Source of the DNA: Deltaproteobacteria bacterium
Lineage (GTDB): Bacteria > Desulfobacterota > BSN033 > UBA1163
Direction: 5' to 3'
Assembly: GCA_016875195.1 (NCBI GenBank)
Contig: VGRY01000042.1
Coordinates: forward strand, 1 to 37,484
Length of the DNA: 37,484 bases
Position numbers and translations under genes: made by a program. Below, in pieces: positions 18,546 to 26,106 of the stretch (position 1 is the stretch's first letter; every line of letters starts with the position of its first letter). The notes under the pieces were generated by a model. The model saw only the letters and a list, made by a program, of their open reading frames with translations. It did not search any database and was not told the origin of the DNA.

Positions 18546-20033
18546 CTATTTCTTCTGAGCCTCAGCTTTGGCTTTGGCGATTGCTTCATCTTCCCGCTTA
18601 ATCTCCTCCATGGTTTTTGGCTTTACCTTATCCGGTACAGGCTCCAAACCATATTTCCATTTTAAAAACTGTGTTCCAGTCTGGGGGAACAGCGCATAAA
18701 TCAAAGTGTCGTAAAGGTCTTTGGCCAGACCTTTTGTCTCCTCTTTTACCTTTTCTAACTCCGGTTCAATAACATCCGCAGGACGGCAGGTGATGGGGTC
18801 CTTCCCTTTCTTATATCCCTTAAGCACTGTCTTCTTGATTTCATCCGATATCGGAACAGGCGATTTTCCATAAAGGCCGTAAACATAGTCCTGTGTTTCT
18901 TTTGACAACATCTTGTAACGGCCGAAAAGAACATTGAGCACGGCTTGAACTCCTACGATCTGTGAGGTGGGCGTCACCAGCGGAGGAAACCCGAGATCTT
19001 TTCGAGTCCGGGGCAGTTCCGCATAGACCTCCGAAATTCTGTGGAGGGCATTTTGCTGTCTAAGCTGGCTCACCATGTTTGAAATCATTCCTCCAGGAAT
19101 CTGATGTTTGAGCACCGCCGTATCAATGACAGACATCTTTGTCGTATCAAGAAAATCGCGATATTTCGGAGCGATCGACTCCAGATATTCTCCTAACTTC
19201 AACAGCTTCGAAAGGTCGATCTTTGGATCCCAGGGCGTTCCCTGAATGGCTACAAGAAGAGGCTCCACCGCGGGCTGGGAAGAACGAAGGGCAAATGGGG
19301 CGAGCGCAGTATCAACGACATCCACTCCGGCCTCAATTGCCTTCAAATAGGTCATGGTTCCCATTCCACTTGTATAATGGGTGTGAATCTGGAGAGGAAC
19401 TTTCACGGTTTTTTTAAGCGCTTTAATCAGCTCGTAGGCATCATACGGAGCGATCAATGCCGCCATATCTTTGATGCAGATCGAATCCGCTCCCATCGAT
19501 TCTAAAATCTTAGCCTTCTCAAGATAGTAGTTGATATTGTAAATCGGCCCTCCCATGCGCGTTTCGGTGAGAGAATAGCAGATCGTTCCCTGAATATGCT
19601 TGCCACATCTTTTAATCACTTTAAACGCAGTTTCAAAGTTACGTTCGTCATTGACCGCATCAAAAACTCGAAAGATATCAATCCCAACCTCGGCACACTT
19701 TTCCACAAATGCTTCTACCAGATCATCAGCGTAATGACGGTAACCCACTAAATTCTGCCCCCGAAGAAGCATCTGAAAGGGTGTTTTCGGCATCACTTTC
19801 TTTAAAATTCTCACCCTCTCCCAGGGATCCTCCCCTAAGAATCGATGGCAGACATCATAAGTTGCTCCTCCCCATACCTCCGCGGAATAAAAACCCGCTT
19901 GATCCAGCTCTTCGGCAATGGGCACCATATCCTCAACCCTCATTCGTGTGGCCAAATTGGATTGATGACCGTCACGAAGGGTCGTATCTGTTATCCCAAC
20001 TGGTTTCGTTGCAATCTTTTCCATGCCTTCCAT
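18546..20033 (-). CDS. pycB: Carboxyltransferase subunit: PycB / oxaloacetate decarboxylase alpha / transcarboxylase 5S type, lacking a biotin domain
   Basis: 495 residues. The HMGL-like TIM barrel starts with TDTTLRDGHQSNLATRMR (about 15-32) and keeps QIHTHYTSGMG (metal-binding histidines), LRGQNLVGYR and the conserved carboxyltransferase C-terminal domain. It transfers CO2 between biotin and pyruvate/oxaloacetate. No biotinyl domain (MKM motif) follows: the protein ends in a charged KAKAEAQKK tail. It is therefore the size of the transcarboxylase 5S subunit and needs a separate biotin carrier, not seen in this window. The start has AGGAGGTAAC. It is first in a unit with lacI and probably mdh-fumAB, placing it at the pyruvate to oxaloacetate step. 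Confidence 0.9.
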   Translation of the reverse strand: MEGMEKIATKPVGITDTTLRDGHQSNLATRMRVEDMVPIAEELDQAGFYSAEVWGGATYDVCHRFLGEDPWERVRILKKVMPKTPFQMLLRGQNLVGYRHYADDLVEAFVEKCAEVGIDIFRVFDAVNDERNFETAFKVIKRCGKHIQGTICYSLTETRMGGPIYNINYYLEKAKILESMGADSICIKDMAALIAPYDAYELIKALKKTVKVPLQIHTHYTSGMGTMTYLKAIEAGVDVVDTALAPFALRSSQPAVEPLLVAIQGTPWDPKIDLSKLLKLGEYLESIAPKYRDFLDTTKMSVIDTAVLKHQIPGGMISNMVSQLRQQNALHRISEVYAELPRTRKDLGFPPLVTPTSQIVGVQAVLNVLFGRYKMLSKETQDYVYGLYGKSPVPISDEIKKTVLKGYKKGKDPITCRPADVIEPELEKVKEETKGLAKDLYDTLIYALFPQTGTQFLKWKYGLEPVPDKVKPKTMEEIKREDEAIAKAKAEAQKK

Positions 20034-20078
20034 TTTGTTACCTCCTTTCCTCTTCTAAATGGTTTATGTTAGAATGAT

Positions 20079-20094
20079 GCGTTAACGTTAACGC
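20079..20094. promoter_or_regulatory. Perfect palindromic LacI-family operator upstream of pycB
   Basis: GCGTTAACGTTAACGC is a perfect 16-bp palindrome with the central AACGTT typical of LacI/PurR-family sites. It lies 46-61 bp upstream of the pycB ATG and overlaps the predicted -10 box. The regulator encoded immediately after pycB is the obvious candidate to bind it. Confidence 0.75.
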
Positions 20095-20113
20095 TTTTAA
20101 AAATAAATGTCAA
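20085..20113 (-). promoter_or_regulatory. Sigma-70-type promoter for pycB-lacI
   Basis: On the minus strand, a perfect TTGACA (20113-20108) is followed after 17 bases by TAACGT (20090-20085), a moderate -10 box lying inside the LacI-type palindrome. Binding there would occlude polymerase. Confidence 0.6.
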
Positions 20114-20243
20114 GCCCAAAATTATTAAGAATCGTGAAGGGGACGTTTGATTACTAATGGGTGTAAATCTTTATAGAAGAGATTATTGGAGTTTGAAAAT
20201 TTCCCCTTTGTCCAAAGGAGGGCATTAAAGTTTTCCTTTCTCT

Positions 20244-20972
20244 CTATCCCTTGTCATACGAAACCAACCTGCTCTTCATCTCTTCTGGACTTCCGAATTC
20301 CATCTTCATTAGCCGCTGATAATAAGACTTGTGGGTATAGAGAGCAGCCATCGGATTATGCCCTGTGACTCGGTCTTTGACTGCAAAAACCGTTGTCAGA
20401 CCATCAATATATTTCAAGAAAAGAGAATCGTGACCAAGACAAAGCCCCAACATGATATTGAAATCGGTCCCGGCATGATTCAAGATTTTTGCCTGGGCAA
20501 TGGGATTGCACATTGGCTCAAACTCACCGATCCGAATCTTCTCCTCATCCTTAATGCCAATTCTCTCCTTTGGAATTCCTCCCACCTTACAGGATACCGA
20601 GATGACTTCAAAACCATGTTTATCCAGGATCTCGGAGAGGACTGCGGCCTCATAGGTAAGCCCTCCGCAGAAAGCCAGGCCAAGCCTCTTATAGCCCATC
20701 CTCTGGGAGAATTCGATCAGCTCTTCAATTCTGCTTTTGGTCGGAATCATCACAAACGGCTTGGCATCTCGCATCGCATAACATGCTCCCTCTTGAACTG
20801 AAGCCGCCCGTGCAAACTCCTTGATTTCAACATCATCATATCTCTCTAACGCCTCTTCCAGGGTTGGTCCTTCCTTTTTCGTAGGGCATGATGCAGGCCC
20901 TCTTCCCTTTTCCAGCCTGCAAATCTTCTCAACCACTGCACACTTTGCACAATTGCATCCGATGTCTTCCAT
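20244..20972 (-). CDS. DUF1847-type zinc/metal-binding protein of unknown function
   Basis: 242 residues. The N-terminus has clustered cysteines (GCNCAKCAVVEKIC, then C29 in ASCPTK) that look like a metal site. Further conserved-looking segments are LAFCGGLTYEA, EPMCNPIAQA and MLGLCLGHDSLF. I recognise it as the DUF1847 family, common in anaerobes and without an established function. It follows the MmgE/PrpD gene by 22 bp (ribosome site AAGGAGAAAG), so the two are probably cotranscribed. Its cysteines and operon context suggest a redox or metal-related role, but that is a guess. Confidence 0.8.
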   Translation of the reverse strand: MEDIGCNCAKCAVVEKICRLEKGRGPASCPTKKEGPTLEEALERYDDVEIKEFARAASVQEGACYAMRDAKPFVMIPTKSRIEELIEFSQRMGYKRLGLAFCGGLTYEAAVLSEILDKHGFEVISVSCKVGGIPKERIGIKDEEKIRIGEFEPMCNPIAQAKILNHAGTDFNIMLGLCLGHDSLFLKYIDGLTTVFAVKDRVTGHNPMAALYTHKSYYQRLMKMEFGSPEEMKSRLVSYDKG

Positions 20973-20994
20973 ATTTCTTTCTCCTTATGATGGG

Positions 20995-22377
20995 TTATCT
21001 ATTCCTTAACAACAGCGAAGACCATTCCTTCAGGTCTCGAATTTTTTCAAAGTTTTTTACCTGGTCAACAATCTTAGTCCGTCGTCCTTTATCCCATAAT
21101 CGATTGCTCAGATCATGAAACTTTTCTGTCAATTCATCCCAGGACAAAGGGTTTTCAGGATCGCCCTTACAATATTCCACTTTTGTAAAATACCTCATGC
21201 CGTTCGTCAATAAAATCTCTGCGGTGGCGCACCACTGCCCTGGAAAAGTTCGATCCAATTCAGTATCCACCCTATATTCCACTTTCTGCATCATTTCCTT
21301 TATTTCTGCGGACCTGATCCTGGAAAGCCGGAACTCTCCCAGTCCTGCCTTTTTATAAAGGAGCGCAACGGCCGCCCCAAAAGGCATGCTGAACTGGGCA
21401 TCGACAATCGATTGGGGACGATATTTCATTCCTGCCGGCTCAGCAATGAGAGATGCCCCAGCGCTCAGAAGCCCAAGATTGACCTTCTCCACTTGCTCAG
21501 GTTTGAAATTATTCTCTTTCATGATTTTCAAAATAGCATCAATGGGAGGCTGCATATAACGGCAGCAGGCGTATGGCTTTACTGAAGTGCGAAGGATCTC
21601 AAATCCGGAACCGATTCCTTCTAATACTTTGGTTGCATCCGCTCCATTGGAGTAAGAATGCAAAAATCCGTCTCTGCCTTCAATGATCGAAGCGGGTCCT
21701 CTGAATCCCTTCTTCGCGAGCAGGGCGGAGATCATCCCGCTGTGAGCTGCCCAACCGGCATGGAATCGCTTTGTCCATGCCCCCTGTGCCAGATACTCCA
21801 TCGAGCCGCCAGCCTGGCTTCCGGCAATCCCCATGGCGCTGGTGATGCTTCCCTCATTGAGGCCTATGATTTTTGCTGCAGCCACACTCGATCCAAAGGT
21901 CCCGCAAGTGGCTGTTGGATGGAATCCCCGAGCATAGCTATTTGCGGGACCGATCGCCTTCCCCAAACGGACCATTATTTCATATCCAAGGACAACCGCC
22001 TCAATCAATTTCTTGCCATTTGCTTTGACCATCTCGCCTGTGGCCAGTGCAGAAGGGAAAACGACGACACCAGGATGAAGCGAGGATTCATTGTTCACAT
22101 CGTCCATCTCAATCGCATGTCCAAAAACACCATTGCCAAGGGCTGAATAGATGAAAGGGGCTCTCTCTTTAGTTCCGATGAGGACTCCGCCCCGGTTCCC
22201 ACTGCGCATCTCCTGGATAAACCGGGTCATACTTTGGGATGAATCTTCCAAGGAGCCACGGCAGGCCACACCAATGAAGTCAAATAAAAAATACTTCACC
22301 CGATCAATGACTTCATCGGAGAGTTGATTAAATTTCAACTCACCACAATATTTTGCCAGATCCTGGGTGATCCCCAT
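20995..22377 (-). CDS. MmgE/PrpD family protein
   Basis: 460 residues, the family length. Typical features are an N-terminal helical segment, FGHAIEMDDVNNESSLHPG (about 72-90) and HPTATCGTFGSSVAAAKI (about 150-168), which contain conserved active-site His and Asp residues, and KPYACCRYMQPPIDA. The family includes 2-methylcitrate dehydratase, cis-aconitate decarboxylase and iminodisuccinate epimerase. Which reaction applies cannot be told here. The neighbours (fumarate-reductase-like flavoprotein, acyl-CoA synthetase, citrate-synthase-like enzyme) point to tricarboxylate or dicarboxylate chemistry. No prpB or prpC is present, so a standard methylcitrate cycle is not encoded here. Confidence 0.87.
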   Translation of the reverse strand: MGITQDLAKYCGELKFNQLSDEVIDRVKYFLFDFIGVACRGSLEDSSQSMTRFIQEMRSGNRGGVLIGTKERAPFIYSALGNGVFGHAIEMDDVNNESSLHPGVVVFPSALATGEMVKANGKKLIEAVVLGYEIMVRLGKAIGPANSYARGFHPTATCGTFGSSVAAAKIIGLNEGSITSAMGIAGSQAGGSMEYLAQGAWTKRFHAGWAAHSGMISALLAKKGFRGPASIIEGRDGFLHSYSNGADATKVLEGIGSGFEILRTSVKPYACCRYMQPPIDAILKIMKENNFKPEQVEKVNLGLLSAGASLIAEPAGMKYRPQSIVDAQFSMPFGAAVALLYKKAGLGEFRLSRIRSAEIKEMMQKVEYRVDTELDRTFPGQWCATAEILLTNGMRYFTKVEYCKGDPENPLSWDELTEKFHDLSNRLWDKGRRTKIVDQVKNFEKIRDLKEWSSLLLRNR

Positions 22378-22386
22378 AACACTCCT

Positions 22387-22464
22387 ATTTCAAATTTCAG
22401 ATTTAAGATTTCAGATTGAAGTTTTTCACCAATTTGCAATCTGCAGTTTGAAATCTAAAATCAA
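22387..22464. repeat. Intergenic foldback of TTTCAAATTTCAGATT type
   Basis: ATTTCAAATTTCAGATTTAA on the left is partly complementary to TTTGAAATCTAAAATCAATT on the right. It fills the gap between flavoprotein copy 2 and the MmgE/PrpD gene. Confidence 0.5.
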
Positions 22465-22466
22465 TT

Positions 22467-24137
22467 TTATCTAATCGTTCCTTGATACTCTGTGGTCAAT
22501 TGTCTCCTCTTCACTGAGGGATTTGAGTAGTCAGGAAGGAGGATGGGTGATATTCTTTTTCGGTCAACCCCTGCCCTTTCAAGTTCCTGATGAAATTTTC
22601 TCACATGATCGAGCGTAAACCGCCCATCCTGAACTTTCTCCTTTGCATAAAGGGCCGCATTCTTTCCAGCAATCCTCCCAAAGACAAGGACATCCATGAG
22701 TGAATTTCCCCCCAATCGGTTTTCACCATGGACTCCTCCGGTTACTTCTCCGGCAGCATAAAGACCGGGAATAGAAGTCTCCCCTCTTTCATTGAACTCC
22801 AACCCTCCATTCTGGTAGTGAAGCGTTGGATAAACAAGCATGGGCTCTTTTGTAATATCAATTCCGTATCTTTTAAAAAGTTTATATTTACCGACAAACT
22901 CTTTTGTTAGGGCGCCTTCTCCGTGGAGGAGATCAATCATGGGAGAATCCAACCAAACCCCTGCTTTTCCTGTTGCATTAGGAACCCCTTTGCCCATCTG
23001 GATGCATTCCCGAATGATGGAGGAGGCGCATGCATCCCTCGGCTCTGTCTCGCAGACAAATTGTTCGCCATCGATATTAAGCAGATGGGCCCCAGCTCCA
23101 CGGAATTTTTCAGAGACGAGAAGCCCCTCAGCCTGTTCCGGAAAGATCGCACCTGTGGGATGGTATTGAGACGTATGAAGGAAACAGACACCAATTCCGC
23201 ATCGATAGCCAAGAGCAAGGCCATCCCCTGTTGCTCCATAATGATTGGTTGTGGGAAAACCGCCAATGTGTAACCGGCCCGAGCCGCCGGTTGCAAGAAT
23301 CACCGCTTTTGCCTTAACCAGAAAATATTCTTCTGTTTCGAGATTGTAAAGAATAGCCCCTGCGCACTCACCCCGTTCGTTCAGAACGAGCTCCACAACA
23401 GGAGAAAATTCGAGGACCCGGATTCCTTCCCTATTTCTGGCCTCGTCGCGGATCGTCCGCATGATCTCGGTTCCAGTGATGTCTGCAGCAACGTGATCTC
23501 TTTTTCTTGACATCCCGCCGAGGTGAAATACTTTGAGGTTTCCATCCGGTTTCTTATCAAACATGGCGCCCAATCCCTCCAGCCATTGCATGACCGAAGG
23601 AGCCTGAGTCACGAGGGTATAGACCAGTAGAGGGATATTTTTAAAGTGCCCACCTCCGATGGTATCGAGGTAATGGTAATAAGGTGAATCCTTTCCCGGT
23701 TTTGAAACCGCCTGGATTCCACCTTCAGCCATCATCGTATTGGCATCGCCATGTCTCAATTTAGTGGCGAGGATAACCCTAACGCCATTGTCGTGGGCGA
23801 GCAGGGCCGCGGCTGTCCCCGCTCCACCTCCTCCGACAATCAGTACATCGGTTTCATAGGTGATCTTTGAAAGATCAATTCGGTCGGGATCGATCCTGCT
23901 CCACGATTCCAATATCTCACAGAACTCAGGAGCAACAGAATAACCTTTACTCGGCCCAACCTTCAGTTCCTGCAACGAGTTCTCCTTATAGGAAGGATGA
24001 AACTTCCTCAGCCTTTCTTCTTTTTCCACAAGGCTCATCCTCGGAAATTCCGTCCCTTGCCTCTTCTTCTCAAGACGCAGGGGTCTGGTCTCCTCCACTC
24101 TCTTGATTAATTGCTTTAACTCAGATGTGTACGCCAT
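22467..24137 (-). CDS. Fumarate reductase/succinate dehydrogenase-like flavoprotein, copy 2
   Basis: 556 residues, the same length as copy 1 and closely similar throughout by eye. It has the same roughly 95-residue N-terminal extension, GGGGAG FAD loop, HPTG, EKFRGAGAHLLNIDG, HYQNGG and HGENRLGGNSLMD. No iron-sulfur subunit lies next to it; the only TfrB-like gene is 20 kb away beside copy 1, so it may share that partner or use another. It sits before the MmgE/PrpD gene and after an acyl-CoA synthetase. Differences cluster around the substrate side (LHTSQYHPTGAIFPE versus LHTYQYHPTGLVYPE) and could reflect another substrate. It looks functional. Confidence 0.86.
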   Translation of the reverse strand: MAYTSELKQLIKRVEETRPLRLEKKRQGTEFPRMSLVEKEERLRKFHPSYKENSLQELKVGPSKGYSVAPEFCEILESWSRIDPDRIDLSKITYETDVLIVGGGGAGTAAALLAHDNGVRVILATKLRHGDANTMMAEGGIQAVSKPGKDSPYYHYLDTIGGGHFKNIPLLVYTLVTQAPSVMQWLEGLGAMFDKKPDGNLKVFHLGGMSRKRDHVAADITGTEIMRTIRDEARNREGIRVLEFSPVVELVLNERGECAGAILYNLETEEYFLVKAKAVILATGGSGRLHIGGFPTTNHYGATGDGLALGYRCGIGVCFLHTSQYHPTGAIFPEQAEGLLVSEKFRGAGAHLLNIDGEQFVCETEPRDACASSIIRECIQMGKGVPNATGKAGVWLDSPMIDLLHGEGALTKEFVGKYKLFKRYGIDITKEPMLVYPTLHYQNGGLEFNERGETSIPGLYAAGEVTGGVHGENRLGGNSLMDVLVFGRIAGKNAALYAKEKVQDGRFTLDHVRKFHQELERAGVDRKRISPILLPDYSNPSVKRRQLTTEYQGTIR

Positions 24138-24178
24138 GGGAATTTATTTTTTTGGAAGAATTGCTAATTGATCATTGC

Positions 24179-24304
24179 TATAGTGAACGACTTAAATAAG
24201 TTGACATCCACCATGTGTCATTGCGAACGAAGTGAAGCAATCTCATGGGATTGCCACGTCGCTTCGCTCCTCGCAATGACTATTTTTCAATGTCGTTCAC
24301 TATA
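24179..24304. mobile_element. Nested inverted-repeat element (MITE-like)
   Basis: The outer arms TATAGTGAACGAC (24179-24191) and GTCGTTCACTATA (24292-24304) are perfect inverted repeats. Inside lies a second hairpin beginning GTCATTGCGAACGAAGTGAA (24217 on) and ending CTTCGCTCCTCGCAATGAC (24280). The inner sequence is of the very common 'tcattgcgaGcgaagcgaagcaatct' dispersed type. There is no ORF inside, which suggests a non-autonomous element. Confidence 0.75.
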
Positions 24305-24327
24305 ATTGACCATTTTGATACGAGGTT

Positions 24328-25908
24328 TTAATGGACCTTCTTCTCATAGCCTTTCCAGTATTGATCCCTCAACCCTTTTTTCTGGATCTTTCCGGAACCG
24401 GTTCTCGGTAGAGCTGCGATGAAGTCGATTGATTTGGGAGCCTTATAGTGGGCGATCCGATCCTTGCAAAAACGAATAATCTCCTGTTCATCAGCCGTCT
24501 GCCCTTGCTTTAAAACAACAACACCTTTTACCGCTTCGCCCCATTTTTCATCGGGCACGCCAACGACCGCGCACTCTAATATGGCAGGGTGCATGTAAAG
24601 CACATTCTCCACCTCGGTCGAATAGACATTCTCCCCGCCGGTCAGAATCATATCCTTCTTCCGGTCAACAATCGTGACGTATCCTTCCTCATCTATCACT
24701 GCCATATCGCCCGTATGGAGCCACCCGTTTTTGATTGCTTTTGCAGTCTCTTCCGGAAGTTTCCAGTAGCCTTTGGTAACAATATCTCCTCGAACAATGA
24801 TCTCGCCCACCTCTTTCTCGTCTTTCTTAATCTCCTCACCCTTATCATTGACCACTTTCAGTTCGACACTGATAAACTCTCTTCCTGTCTTCGACTTAAA
24901 TTTAAGCTGCTCCTTGTCGGGTAACGTTTTTAAGTGTCCCTTTAAGATCGAAACCGTCAGATAGGGACTTGTCTCGGTCATCCCGTAGGTCTGGATGTAG
25001 TCGCACTTGAAGGTCTCGACGATCTTTCGGACCACTTCGGGTGCGATAGGCGCTCCCCCGCTCAAAAGCACCCTTAAACTGTTGTAATCGTATTTTCCGA
25101 CCTCCGGATAATTGACCATGAGGTTGAGCATGGTAGGAATGAGATTGGTGAGAGTGACCCTCTCCTTTTGAATCGTCTCGAGGACAGCTTTGGAGTCAAA
25201 CTCTCTAACCAGGACATGTGTGCCACCGACCCAGGTGATGGCCCACGTCGCCCAGGCATCCGCAAGGTGAAACAGAGGGGCGACATGGATCCAGACATCC
25301 CGGTCTGTCAGATGGATCTCCGCAATCGTTCCCAGGGCATGCGTTGTCACATTCTTATGCGAAAGCATGACGCCCTTGGGGCGGCCGGTTGTGCCGCTGG
25401 TGTAGTAGATCTGGGCTATATCTTCACCGGTAATAATCGTTTCCTGGGGTGAACTCGGATTTCCCTGCCCCAAGATTTTCTCGTAATGGAGGTCTCGGTC
25501 TTCCTGAACTTTGATGCCATCTCCTGTCCAGATGATTTTCTTGATCCCTGAAATCTTCTCTCTGGTCGGATCGATCTGCTTTTGATAAACCGGATCCACA
25601 ATCAACACCTTCGATTCTGAATCCTGCAGAATGAAGGCGATCTCTCCGGGCGAAAGCCTGATGTTGATAGGGACGGAAGTGGCTCCGATTTGAGCGATCC
25701 CATAATAGGTTTCCAAAAAAGTGTGGCAGTTCGGAAGGAGGATCGCTACTTTATCATCCTTATCGATTCCAAAGGCTTTAAGGCTGTTAGAGAACCGGTT
25801 GACCCTGTCATGAAATTCTCGATAGGTCCACCGTTTTCCTCCGCAGACAATTGCCTGCTTTTGAGGAAATAATTTACTCGCTTTTTTTAAGGTCTCTGTC
25901 AGGATCAT
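24328..25908 (-). CDS. AMP-forming acyl-CoA synthetase (fatty-acid-CoA-ligase-like)
   Basis: 526 residues of the ANL superfamily. The phosphate-binding loop YYTSGTTGRPKGVMLSH (about 168-184), QTYGMTETSP, GWLHTGDMAVIDEEGYV and hinge VDRKKDMILTGGENVY are all intact, and the C-terminal PRTGSGKIQKKGLRD supplies the catalytic lysine. It activates a carboxylic acid to its CoA thioester with ATP; the acid is probably a medium or long chain fatty acid or an aromatic/cyclic acid, not determinable by eye. It begins with ATG 25908. A MITE-like element separates it from the next gene. Confidence 0.9.
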   Translation of the reverse strand: MILTETLKKASKLFPQKQAIVCGGKRWTYREFHDRVNRFSNSLKAFGIDKDDKVAILLPNCHTFLETYYGIAQIGATSVPINIRLSPGEIAFILQDSESKVLIVDPVYQKQIDPTREKISGIKKIIWTGDGIKVQEDRDLHYEKILGQGNPSSPQETIITGEDIAQIYYTSGTTGRPKGVMLSHKNVTTHALGTIAEIHLTDRDVWIHVAPLFHLADAWATWAITWVGGTHVLVREFDSKAVLETIQKERVTLTNLIPTMLNLMVNYPEVGKYDYNSLRVLLSGGAPIAPEVVRKIVETFKCDYIQTYGMTETSPYLTVSILKGHLKTLPDKEQLKFKSKTGREFISVELKVVNDKGEEIKKDEKEVGEIIVRGDIVTKGYWKLPEETAKAIKNGWLHTGDMAVIDEEGYVTIVDRKKDMILTGGENVYSTEVENVLYMHPAILECAVVGVPDEKWGEAVKGVVVLKQGQTADEQEIIRFCKDRIAHYKAPKSIDFIAALPRTGSGKIQKKGLRDQYWKGYEKKVH

Positions 25909-25974
25909 CTTTTATGTAATCCTCTCCTGTTTTTTGGCCAAGGTGACGTAAGCGAATCTCGTTTGGTTGATCGT

Positions 25975-26098
25975 CTAACGGTGAAGGGTGACGATGCTCG
26001 TATCGAACCTCGAAGCTTGATGCTGGATACTCGAGTCTCAAGTTTCGAAAGACGAGCCTCGATACGAGTTTCAACAACGTTATACGAGATTTTATTCT
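25975..26098. repeat. Intergenic foldback of TCGTATCGA type
   Basis: Words such as GATGCTCGTATCGAACCTCG, ACTCGAGTCTCAAGTTTCGA and GACGAGCCTCGATACGAG are mutually complementary in places and form an imperfect palindromic stretch in the gap after the citrate-synthase-like gene. Confidence 0.45.
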
Positions 26099-26106
26099 CT
26101 GACTAA

